Positions 1 through 6,552 of a stretch of 15,559 nt of DNA are shown piece after piece. The first letter of the stretch is position 1; each line of letters opens with the position of its first letter. Both the position numbers and the translations under genes were made by a program. Origin of the DNA: CAYXZO01 sp964469505 (GTDB taxonomy: Bacteria; Fidelibacterota; UBA8477; JABMPR01); contig CAYXZO010000051.1 in the NCBI GenBank assembly GCA_964469505.1, forward strand, positions 1 through 15,559, read 5' to 3'. The notes under the pieces were generated by a model that was not told the DNA's origin, did not search any database, and saw only the letters and a program-made list of their open reading frames with translations.

Positions 1-7
1 CTCCTGC

Positions 8-26
8 TTATCGGAACCTCCGATAA
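8..26. repeat. Perfect 8-bp inverted repeat, 3-nt loop
   Basis: TTATCGGA at 8-15 and TCCGATAA at 19-26 are exact reverse complements separated by ACC. No T-run follows on either strand, so a rho-independent terminator is not supported. It could be a protein-binding palindrome or a weak RNA hairpin. It lies too close to the window edge to be placed relative to a gene. Confidence 0.6.
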
Positions 27-69
27 AAGGTGTCAACTTATTTCAGGACGGGACAGGCGGCAGCGAAAT

Positions 70-97
70 CCTGTTTCCTGTTTCCCGTCTCCCGTTG
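70..97. repeat. Tandem heptanucleotide repeat, 4 units
   Basis: Four consecutive 7-nt units read CCTGTTT, CCTGTTT, CCCGTCT, CCCGTTG, a consensus of roughly CCYGTYT. The first two are identical and the last two have drifted. It is non-coding as far as I can tell. Short heptanucleotide tandem repeats of this kind are known from intergenic DNA of several bacterial groups; a function is not established. Confidence 0.7.
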
Positions 98-286
98 CCT
101 TTTATTCACCCAGAACAGAGTGAAACGTTAAAAGCAGTCCTGGTAGCCATTTTCTTAAAGAAACAAGAGAAATAAATAAGCATTAACGACTCGGCTCCTT
201 CCTTTGCCCCATAAAGAGCTGCCCGTATTGCGGTCGCTGATGTACATTATCGCCACGCTGAAGATGAACCAACATGGGTTTGAGCA

Positions 287-433
287 ATGTTAGACATGAT
301 ATTTTTCGTGGGCTTAATTCTCGCCCAGGCTTCAAAGACTTTCCAGCGCATCTTCCCCGGTGGTTTATGGCTGGCAGCGGGCATATTGGTGCTACTGCTG
401 ACTTTTTATCGCTGGCTTAACAAACGGGAATAG
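287..433 (+). CDS. Possible small membrane peptide (48 aa)
   Basis: An ATG at 287 opens a 48-codon frame ending TAG at 431-433. The product starts with a hydrophobic stretch (MIFFVGLILA, residues 4-13). It has a second hydrophobic segment at about residues 27-41 (WLAAGILVLLLTFY) and a basic tail (RWLNKRE), so it could be a one- or two-pass inner-membrane peptide. The stop lies 8 nt before the TTG start of the next gene, which suggests co-transcription if both are real. No convincing Shine-Dalgarno is visible, and a second ATG at 296 could also serve. I do not recognise the family. The call rests on membrane-like composition and position only. Confidence 0.35.
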   Translation: MLDMIFFVGLILAQASKTFQRIFPGGLWLAAGILVLLLTFYRWLNKRE

Positions 434-441
434 CCTTCCTT

Positions 442-2532
442 TTGTCTAGATCGCGCTTGCTGGAGTTGGCCGCTTTGCTGGCCGCCTGGAGTCTGATAAC
501 CACCTGTTCCTGGCCTCCACACCCCCGCCAGGCGTTGCGGCACTGGCACCACCGTCACGACCACTACTGGACCGAGACCGTGAAGATTAAAAACGCGGGC
601 CAATGGAAATACACTTACTACTTCGGGGACCAGCTATGGAGCCGGGCTTATTACAACTACCACGGTCAGCTGGAAATGGTGGACTATTTCGATCCCCTGG
701 GCAAGCGCTTCCGCCGGGATACACTTTCCTATCAGGGAAACCAGCTGTGGCGCCTGGAGATGAAAGACAACCGAGGCCATACCTGGCTGGCTGTTACTTT
801 CCCTACCGGCGACACCCTAACGGCAGTCGTGCAGAATGATTCGGGACGGGTGGTTCTGCAACGCAAACCCCTCTTGGATCGCGGGGAACAAGTTCGCGGC
901 TATCTGGAAAAGGGCTCCGGGAATCGCCTGTTGCGGGCTTTGGTCACCGATTTGCGGCAACGCCCCCAACTACTCATAACCTACTCTTACGGCGGTTACC
1001 GCCGTCAGCAGCTGGTCTTCCAAAACGGTTTGCCATGGGAACTCTTCCGGCTGGATTCACTAGGACTGGTGCGACGGCATACTTATCTAGATCGGGGTGG
1101 CTATCCCCTCTGGCAAGAGAAAGTGATTTATCGCCGTAACAAGCCGGAAATTCTGATATGGAGCCTGCCCTCCGGCCGGGTATTGGGTGATTTCCAGGCC
1201 GATATATCCCCCGATTTGCGGTTCCAGCGATGGCGGGTTCCGTACCAGGCCGGTAGTTACTTCAACCGGATAAGCCATCAGGTGGCTCGTCCCCTGCAAA
1301 GCCTGGTCCGCGAGCGGACAGCGGGAGAAAACGAGATTACGATAGATTGGATTTTTCCAGTCTCCCGGTTACGGATTCGCAGCCTGGTCAAAGCCCCCGA
1401 TGGAACCCTGCTGCGGGATACACTATTTGCAGTGGTAGCGTCACCCCGTCCCGCTGCAGTCCAACATTACGACCAGCAAGGACGATTAGTGACCCGGGAG
1501 TACCTAAATCGAGCCGGAGAGCGCAGCGCCCAGGAAGATCTACAGTATTTACCAGACGGTCGACTCCAGGCGGTCAACCTGCAAGCCCCTACCAGCAGTA
1601 CTCAACACAACTGGTACTACGACTTTCGCGGGGAACCCGCCCTGGAAGCAATGACCAACAGCGATTCCGGATTGGTAGCCTTTCGCCAGTTCTACCGCTT
1701 TGGCGGCTTTATTTACCAGCGGGATTACGACGGTAACGGCTCTCTGCGAGACGCCTGGTGGTATCTAGCCAACGGCGACACCCTCCGGCGGATCCATTAC
1801 ACCTGGCTGGAATATCTGTGGGTGGCTGACCATTACGACGGACGGGGGAAGCGCATGCTGCAAGAGCGATTTACCGCTGATAGTACTTTCAACTGGCAGG
1901 TTTACTTCGATTCCACCGGCCACATCTTTCGGGAAGAATTCCGGGACCGGGCCGGCATTGCCCACCGCATCATCCGCTACGACTATCGCAAACATCTGCA
2001 AGCAGAGCAGCTGTTTGACATCACCGGCGCTCCATCCGGATTCTTGCTGGTGAAAAAAGATAGCCTGGGACGCCCGCTTTGGGAACGCCACTTTGACGAG
2101 CAACGTCATCTGCAAAAAACCCATACCTTCATTTATGACAGCCGGGGATTGACTCGGGAAGTTATGCAAGACTCGCAGGGGAAAAAGCTGATGACCAGAA
2201 ACTACCATTACAATCCCCAGGGGCAAATGGTTAAGGTGGAAACCTTTGACGCCGATAGCAATCTGGTGGTCACAACCGCCCTGCGCTACGAAGGTCAGCG
2301 GCTCAAATTGCGCTATACCGTTTCGCCCACTACCGGCACAACCGAAGAGGAACGTTATCTATACGACGACCATGGGAAATTGATCGGATTGGAACGCTAC
2401 ACCAACAGTAAGCTCCAAGAAACTCTGCGCTACGTGGATTACCCGGCCTATGGATTGCGTATCGTACGCTATTACAACCCGGAAGGGGAGAAAGTACGCG
2501 CTCAACTGGAACCACTATCTGCTGAGCTATAA
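442..2532 (+). CDS. YD/MORN-like repeat lipoprotein (696 aa)
   Basis: A large predicted surface or periplasmic lipoprotein. The N-terminus has arginines at 3 and 5, a hydrophobic core (about 6-19) and Cys22, the only cysteine in the whole protein. This fits lipidation even though the -1 residue is Thr (LITTC), which is unusual. Residues 27-43 are His-rich (H27, 34, 36, 37, 39, 41). Residues about 68-130 and 342-685 are built from beta-hairpin-like repeats of roughly 22-26 aa with a Y-x(2-3)-G-x-L core, for example YDQQGRLV, YLPDGRLQ, YFDSTGHI, IYDSRGLT, HYNPQGQM and YDDHGKLI. This resembles RHS/YD repeats and the MORN-like YwqK family. There is no RHS core signature (such as PxxxxDPxGL) and no C-terminal toxin domain: the protein ends soon after the last repeat. 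Start: TTG at 442 is the first usable start after an in-frame stop at 418-420, with a weak GGGA upstream. The next gene follows after 48 nt. Exact function is unknown; a scaffold or ligand-binding role in the envelope is inference. Confidence 0.8.
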   Translation: MSRSRLLELAALLAAWSLITTCSWPPHPRQALRHWHHRHDHYWTETVKIKNAGQWKYTYYFGDQLWSRAYYNYHGQLEMVDYFDPLGKRFRRDTLSYQGNQLWRLEMKDNRGHTWLAVTFPTGDTLTAVVQNDSGRVVLQRKPLLDRGEQVRGYLEKGSGNRLLRALVTDLRQRPQLLITYSYGGYRRQQLVFQNGLPWELFRLDSLGLVRRHTYLDRGGYPLWQEKVIYRRNKPEILIWSLPSGRVLGDFQADISPDLRFQRWRVPYQAGSYFNRISHQVARPLQSLVRERTAGENEITIDWIFPVSRLRIRSLVKAPDGTLLRDTLFAVVASPRPAAVQHYDQQGRLVTREYLNRAGERSAQEDLQYLPDGRLQAVNLQAPTSSTQHNWYYDFRGEPALEAMTNSDSGLVAFRQFYRFGGFIYQRDYDGNGSLRDAWWYLANGDTLRRIHYTWLEYLWVADHYDGRGKRMLQERFTADSTFNWQVYFDSTGHIFREEFRDRAGIAHRIIRYDYRKHLQAEQLFDITGAPSGFLLVKKDSLGRPLWERHFDEQRHLQKTHTFIYDSRGLTREVMQDSQGKKLMTRNYHYNPQGQMVKVETFDADSNLVVTTALRYEGQRLKLRYTVSPTTGTTEEERYLYDDHGKLIGLERYTNSKLQETLRYVDYPAYGLRIVRYYNPEGEKVRAQLEPLSAEL

Positions 2533-2580
2533 AATACACCGCGGTTTTCAGGTTCGCATCACAACGCCAGGGGGTTATTT

Positions 2581-3564
2581 TTGCCAGCTATGATCTGCAG
2601 TCTATCAGCAAAAAACTCAATACACACAAATCCCACCTTTTTTGCCCGAATTAAGGTTCAACCAAGGTTGTTGCTCATTTGCCTGCTGGCAATTCTCACT
2701 TGGGGATGCAGCGGTTCACACTCTTCGATAAAACAAGCACCAGAAGGGGCAGTGGTCTATCGTAACCTGGGCAACGGCGAAACTCTCAGCTATCAGGGCG
2801 ACCGCTTATTTCACCCGTCAAATCCACCTCGCTCTCCGGTTCTGTTCCAGTTCTTCCTACAACGTGACTCCGGTTACATTTCCATTACCGATTCAATCCC
2901 GGTTAAAGACGTGTTCAGCGGAGTAATTAACAATGAGCCCTTTACCGTAACCAGCAGTGACGATGATCCTTTGAAAGCGCTGTTGGGCAAGCGGACCACA
3001 GTACGGATGATCCTGGATGATATAGTTATTCGGCAAAGTCATCTGGCTCTCAACCTGCTACTGGATCTGGTTCCACCGGAAATCATCGCCCCCACCATGC
3101 GGACATTGCACGCCTATGGGGTGATGGTTCTGCGCACGGAGGAAGATCATTCCACTCAACGCTTCGGCTTACGCAACAGTTTTACTTCCCGGGGCTTAGC
3201 GAATCTATGGGACGCCATTTACCGTTCACCGCTGCTATCCGATAGTTCCCGGGAGGAATTACAGCAATTGCTGGGCAATATACCCCAGAGGGGGCTGCTT
3301 CGTTCTGGATTACCAACCTCGGGACACTGGATACATGAATTTGGAGAAGACCACGAACTGGTATGGGACGCGGGTATTTACTATCCGCCCCAGGGGGCTC
3401 CGTTCATTCTGGCAGTAGCTTTGAAAAATGTTCCCCGCGAGAAACGCAACTTGGTGGGCCAAACCATTGCTCGCCGGGTGTATGAATATCATCAGCAACA
3501 AAGACCCGTGAACCAATTGAATTTCAAAAGCGTGATCCAAAGTACAGGAGGAACTAAATCATGA
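2581..3564 (+). CDS. Class A beta-lactamase-fold lipoprotein, apparently inactive
   Basis: A 327-aa predicted lipoprotein: hydrophobic signal at about 29-41 and Cys43 in a TWGC lipobox-like site. The body follows the class A beta-lactamase/transpeptidase-like fold (Beta-lactamase2 type). Family-like segments line up in order: F77 with PV at 86-87 around the SxxK helix; ALNLLLDLV (156-164) after the SDN loop; NSFTSRGLANLW (199-210); and VWDAGIYY (261-268), matching the usual HDAGIV strand before the final strand FILAVALK. The catalytic motifs are all changed: SxxK reads N81-P-P-R84, SDN reads Q152-S-H154, and KTG reads E253-F-G255. I therefore expect no acyl-enzyme chemistry; a binding or structural role is inference. 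TTG at 2581 is preceded by AGGGGG with 5-6 nt spacing. ATG at 2590 is an alternative with poorer spacing. Its stop overlaps the next start (ATGA). Confidence 0.75.
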   Translation: MPAMICSLSAKNSIHTNPTFFARIKVQPRLLLICLLAILTWGCSGSHSSIKQAPEGAVVYRNLGNGETLSYQGDRLFHPSNPPRSPVLFQFFLQRDSGYISITDSIPVKDVFSGVINNEPFTVTSSDDDPLKALLGKRTTVRMILDDIVIRQSHLALNLLLDLVPPEIIAPTMRTLHAYGVMVLRTEEDHSTQRFGLRNSFTSRGLANLWDAIYRSPLLSDSSREELQQLLGNIPQRGLLRSGLPTSGHWIHEFGEDHELVWDAGIYYPPQGAPFILAVALKNVPREKRNLVGQTIARRVYEYHQQQRPVNQLNFKSVIQSTGGTKS

Positions 3565-3743
3565 GCGCTGAAGAGAAAATTCTGGCTCATCTGAAAGCCG
3601 TAAACAAGCCTCAGCGACCGGGCGAAATCGCCGAGGGTACCGGCTTACCCAAAGACGAGGTAAGCAAAGTAATCAAGAAGCTGAAACAAGAGGGTAAGGT
3701 CATCGTTCCCAAACGCTGCTACTACGGACTCCCCGAATCGTGA
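3561..3743 (+). CDS. Small winged-helix DNA-binding protein (60 aa)
   Basis: A compact single-domain helix-turn-helix/winged-helix protein. Helix 1 covers about residues 3-13. The HTH proper is GEIAEGTGLPKDEVSKVIKKL (split as GEIAEGTGL, 21-29, and PKDEVSKVIKKL, 30-41), with a wing strand GKVIVPKRCYYG at 45-56. Small stand-alone regulators of this layout, often ending in a PKRCYY-like strand, occur in anaerobic bacteria and archaea and are usually annotated MarR-like or simply transcriptional regulator. Start choice is firm: AGGAGGA at 3546-3552 lies 8 nt before ATG 3561, and the ATG overlaps the stop of the preceding gene. It ends in a 4-nt GTGA overlap with the phosphatase gene, so all three are probably translated from one mRNA. 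The single Cys53 could in principle sense redox or bind metal (speculative). Target genes are unknown. Confidence 0.8.
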   Translation: MSAEEKILAHLKAVNKPQRPGEIAEGTGLPKDEVSKVIKKLKQEGKVIVPKRCYYGLPES

Positions 3744-4582
3744 GTCTCGATAGCAAATCGGCAGCGGAAACAGAGCTCAAAAACCCGGACATGGCGGCGC
3801 TCCTCCAGACGGCTATCGAAGCCGCGCGGGGAGCGGGTGAAATTCTTATGAGCTACTATCGCCATGAATACGAAATCCGGGAAAAAAGTTATCACAATCC
3901 GGTTACCACGGCGGACAACGAAGCCGATGCTTTTTTACGGGAATACCTGTTGAACAAACAGCCGGACTTCGGTTGGCTTTCCGAGGAGACAGCCGACTCA
4001 GAGGAGCGGCTGGCGAAAGAGTGGGTCTGGATCGTGGACCCTCTGGATGGCACTAAAGAGTTCATTCAGGGTATCCCCGAATTCGTGGTTTGTATAGGAC
4101 TGGCCCATCGCGGCATTCCGCTTTTGGGAGTGTTGTACAATCCAGCCAAGGGCGAACTATTTCAAACCACTCCCGAGGGAGTACCTTTATACAACCAGCA
4201 ACCCGCTCGTCTGCATCAGGCCGATTCGTTGGACCAAGTGGCGGTATTGAACAGTCGCTCTGAAACTCGGCGGGGCTTATGGGAGCCCTGGCGCGGTGAT
4301 TTTCGGGAGCTAGTGCCCATGGGCAGCGTGGCCTACAAAATCGCTCTGGTGGCCACAGGTCAGCGGGAGTTTTTCGTGAGCTTACGGCCCAAGAATGAGT
4401 GGGATTTGTGTGCCGCCCACGCGGTATTACGGCAGACTGGCGGAGTGCTGAGAACGCTGGAGGGCCAGGAGGTTCGGTATAATCAACCAAACACCATCAT
4501 TACACCGGGAGTAGCCGGGGGAGCTCCGGAGTTGGTGGAGGCTTTTTGCCAACTTTATCGGGAACGGAAAGGAGTGGCATGA
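3740..4582 (+). CDS. cysQ: CysQ/inositol-monophosphatase-family phosphatase
   Basis: A 280-aa Mg-dependent, Li-sensitive-type phosphatase of the IMPase superfamily. Metal-site motifs are complete: TTAD at 56-59, SEE at 81-83, DPLDGT at 100-105 and WD at 221-222. DPLDGTKEF at 100-108 favours CysQ, the 3'(2'),5'-bisphosphate nucleotidase that removes PAP left over from sulfate assimilation or sulfotransfer, over true inositol-1-phosphatase, where DPIDGTTNF is usual. The substrate is not proven by motif alone. Start: GTG 3740 overlaps the previous stop (GTGA) and has no Shine-Dalgarno, so translation is probably by coupling. ATG at 3791 (residue 18) is a possible shorter start that also lacks a Shine-Dalgarno. 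The stop overlaps the ThyX start (ATGA). No sulfate-assimilation genes are visible nearby, so the role may be general PAP or sugar-phosphate turnover. Confidence 0.85.
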   Translation: MSLDSKSAAETELKNPDMAALLQTAIEAARGAGEILMSYYRHEYEIREKSYHNPVTTADNEADAFLREYLLNKQPDFGWLSEETADSEERLAKEWVWIVDPLDGTKEFIQGIPEFVVCIGLAHRGIPLLGVLYNPAKGELFQTTPEGVPLYNQQPARLHQADSLDQVAVLNSRSETRRGLWEPWRGDFRELVPMGSVAYKIALVATGQREFFVSLRPKNEWDLCAAHAVLRQTGGVLRTLEGQEVRYNQPNTIITPGVAGGAPELVEAFCQLYRERKGVA

Positions 4583-5283
4583 GCGGAACACAAGAGCAAT
4601 TCCCCGTGCTGGATGTACTTCAAGATGGAATCAGTTTCGTACGGCTCATCAACTATATGGGCGGTGACCTGGAAGTAGTCAACAGCGCGCGGGTTTCCTT
4701 CGGCAAGCGTAAGGAAAAGCTGGATGACAAGGATGTGAAACTAATTCATTACCTGGCAAAACACCGTCATACTTCTCCTTTCGAACATGTGACTTTCACC
4801 TTCCACGTGAAATCCCCTCTTTTCGTGACCCGCCAGTGGCACCGACACCGTACCTGGTCCTACAACGAAATCAGCCGGCGTTACACATCGGAAAACCTGG
4901 AATTTTATATCCCCCAGCAATACCGGCGGCAGGCGGAGCGCAATCGCCAGGCCAGCGTGGATGAATTATTAACCACCTTCCAAGACCAAAACGAGACTAT
5001 CGAGTCTGTGGTGCGCAAACATGTGGAGGACTCGCTGGCGCTGTATTATCGCCTGATTGAAAACGGCGTGGCCCGGGAACAGGCCCGGATGGTTCTGCCC
5101 CAGAACATGTACACCGAGATGTACGCCACGGTCAATCTTCACAATCTGCTACATTTCATTGAACTCCGAATTCATCCTAGGGCTCAGTGGGAAATCCGTC
5201 AATTTGCGAAGGGATTGCTAACCCTAGCTGAGAAAGTGGCCCCCGTTTCCATTCAAGCCGCCCGCCAAGCCGGCGGATGGTAA
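4579..5283 (+). CDS. thyX: Flavin-dependent thymidylate synthase ThyX
   Basis: A 234-aa ThyX. It methylates dUMP to dTMP using methylenetetrahydrofolate, with FAD and NADPH as reductant, in the cytoplasm. The diagnostic ThyX motif RHRx7S is present as RHRTWSYNEIS (residues 89-99). Other family regions are NSARVSFGKR (35-44), HTSPFEHVTF (64-73), and EQARMVLPQNMY (167-178) followed by NLHNLLHFIELR (186-197), which carry conserved FAD and dUMP contacts. The length is normal for the family. The start is ATG 4579: AAAGGAG at 4568-4574 lies 4 nt upstream and the ATG overlaps the phosphatase stop. An in-frame TTG at 4546 would extend it by 11 residues but has no ribosome binding site. ThyX presence suggests the organism may lack ThyA, which cannot be checked in this window. 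Confidence 0.96.
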   Translation: MSGTQEQFPVLDVLQDGISFVRLINYMGGDLEVVNSARVSFGKRKEKLDDKDVKLIHYLAKHRHTSPFEHVTFTFHVKSPLFVTRQWHRHRTWSYNEISRRYTSENLEFYIPQQYRRQAERNRQASVDELLTTFQDQNETIESVVRKHVEDSLALYYRLIENGVAREQARMVLPQNMYTEMYATVNLHNLLHFIELRIHPRAQWEIRQFAKGLLTLAEKVAPVSIQAARQAGGW

Positions 5284-5304
5284 CTCATAGAAAAGGAGCC
5301 GTTT

Positions 5305-6534
5305 ATGAAACCTGCTAATGCTGTTTATGCCCAATCCGGTGGAGTTACCAGCGTAATAAACGCCTCGGCCTATGGTGTCATCAAAGCCGCCCAGGAGGCG
5401 CCTTTCATCAAACATTTGTATGCCGGTCTGTACGGGATCAACGGCGTTCTGGAAGATAAACTCATCGACCTGGAGCGGGAAGATCCCAAGGAATTGGAGC
5501 TTTTGCCCCAAACTCCTGGGGCTGCCTTTGGCTCCTGCCGACGGAAACTGCCCTCGCTGGAAGAAAACCGGGCCGAGTTCGAGCGTATCATCGAAGTTTT
5601 CAAAGCCCACGACATCCGCTACTTTTTTTATAACGGCGGCAACGACTCCATGGACACCGCCCACAAAGTGTCTTTGCTGAGTCATGAGCTGGGCTATGAA
5701 GTGGTTTGTATCGGCATCCCCAAAACGGTGGATAATGATTTGCCGGAAACGGATAATTGCCCCGGCTTCGGATCCGTAGCCAAATACAACGCCGTGAGCG
5801 TTTTAGAGGCCGGGCTCGATGTGGCGGGCATGCATCGGGACTCCACCAAGGTTTTCGTGGCCGAAACCATGGGACGCCACGCCGGTTGGATCGCCGCTGC
5901 CACCGCTCTGGCCCAACGGTGGGAAGACGATCCGCCCCATATCATCCTGTTGCCTGAAATACCTTTCCAGCAGGATGCTTTTCTCAAACTGGTGGAAGAA
6001 ACCGTTAGCCGAATCGGTTATGCCGTGGTTACCGTTTCAGAGGGACTGAAAGATCCCTCGGGAAAGTTCGTGGCCGCCGCCAGCACTAAGGATAGCTTTG
6101 GTCACGCCCAATTGGGAGGGGCCGGCGCTTATATTGCCGCGCTCATCAAGGATGAGTTGAAACTAAAAGTGCACAACGCGTTACCTGATTACTACCAGCG
6201 GAGCGGACGCCACCTTGCCTCCCGGGTGGACGTGGAACAAGCCATCGCCGTGGGTCGGGAAGCGGTGCGCCTGGCCGGCGCCGGTGAGAATGGCCGCATG
6301 GTTACCATTCTGAGGGATCAGGACGAGCCCTACCGCTGGCATCTGGGGCACACGGCGCTGGAAAACATAGCTAACCGAGAAAAAGTGCTGCCGTCGGAGT
6401 ATATCCGGGAGGACGGTTTTCACGTGACGGAAGCTTTCAAACGGTACGCCGCTCCCCTGATTCAGGGAGAGTGGTTCCCCACTTTCGAGAACGGCATTCC
6501 CCGCTACGCGCGGCTGACCCGCCCTCTGGTTTGA
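5305..6534 (+). CDS. pfp: PPi-type 6-phosphofructokinase
   Basis: A 409-aa group A phosphofructokinase. It phosphorylates fructose 6-phosphate to fructose 1,6-bisphosphate, the committed step of glycolysis, and the PPi form can run reversibly. Motifs: AQSGGVTSVINAS (9-21, phosphate-donor loop), GGNDS (111-115), PKTVDND (139-145, with the catalytic Asp), and MGRHAGW (189-195, substrate binding). Two positions point to pyrophosphate rather than ATP: Asp114 where E. coli PfkA has Gly104, and Lys140 where it has Gly124. These are the established discriminating residues. Asn113 replaces the usual Asp of GGDDS. The length exceeds bacterial ATP-PFK (about 320 aa) and fits PPi-PFK. AAGGAG at 5293-5298 with 6-nt spacing supports ATG 5305. 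It sits 21 nt after thyX. Confidence 0.93.
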   Translation: MKPANAVYAQSGGVTSVINASAYGVIKAAQEAPFIKHLYAGLYGINGVLEDKLIDLEREDPKELELLPQTPGAAFGSCRRKLPSLEENRAEFERIIEVFKAHDIRYFFYNGGNDSMDTAHKVSLLSHELGYEVVCIGIPKTVDNDLPETDNCPGFGSVAKYNAVSVLEAGLDVAGMHRDSTKVFVAETMGRHAGWIAAATALAQRWEDDPPHIILLPEIPFQQDAFLKLVEETVSRIGYAVVTVSEGLKDPSGKFVAAASTKDSFGHAQLGGAGAYIAALIKDELKLKVHNALPDYYQRSGRHLASRVDVEQAIAVGREAVRLAGAGENGRMVTILRDQDEPYRWHLGHTALENIANREKVLPSEYIREDGFHVTEAFKRYAAPLIQGEWFPTFENGIPRYARLTRPLV

Positions 6535-6552
6535 ATCCCAGGAGTTACATTC

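Larger units (their letters stand above)
1..286. other. Gene-poor left edge
   Basis: I can support no gene here. What can be seen is a perfect 8-bp hairpin at 8-26, a four-unit heptamer repeat at 70-97, and short open frames without protein-like composition or good start sites. Frame 2 is open from the window edge to a stop at 173-175 and could be the tail of an upstream gene, but 57 open codons are within chance and the translation resembles nothing I know. No clear promoter for the downstream + genes stands out. Confidence 0.5.

Noticed and set aside
2..175. Open frame entering from the left edge
   Set aside because: Fifty-seven open codons are within chance, and the translation crosses the heptamer repeat and resembles no C-terminus I know.
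180..293. Short frame ending in the small membrane ORF start, and a CPYCG zinc-ribbon-like string near 218-240
   Set aside because: The CPYCG frame stops at once, and the longer frame has no start signal and no protein-like character.
1765..2226. 153-codon open frame on - inside the repeat lipoprotein gene
   Set aside because: It is a shadow of the + strand repeats, with no recognisable domain or start signals.
442..2532. RHS/polymorphic toxin with immunity gene
   Set aside because: There is no RHS core motif, no toxin C-terminus and no small immunity-like gene immediately behind it; the protein ends with the repeats.
2581..3564. Active antibiotic-resistance beta-lactamase
   Set aside because: All three catalytic motifs are substituted, so hydrolysis is not expected.
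5224..5685. 153-codon open frame on - across thyX and pfp
   Set aside because: It is antisense to two certain genes, and the translation has no family features.
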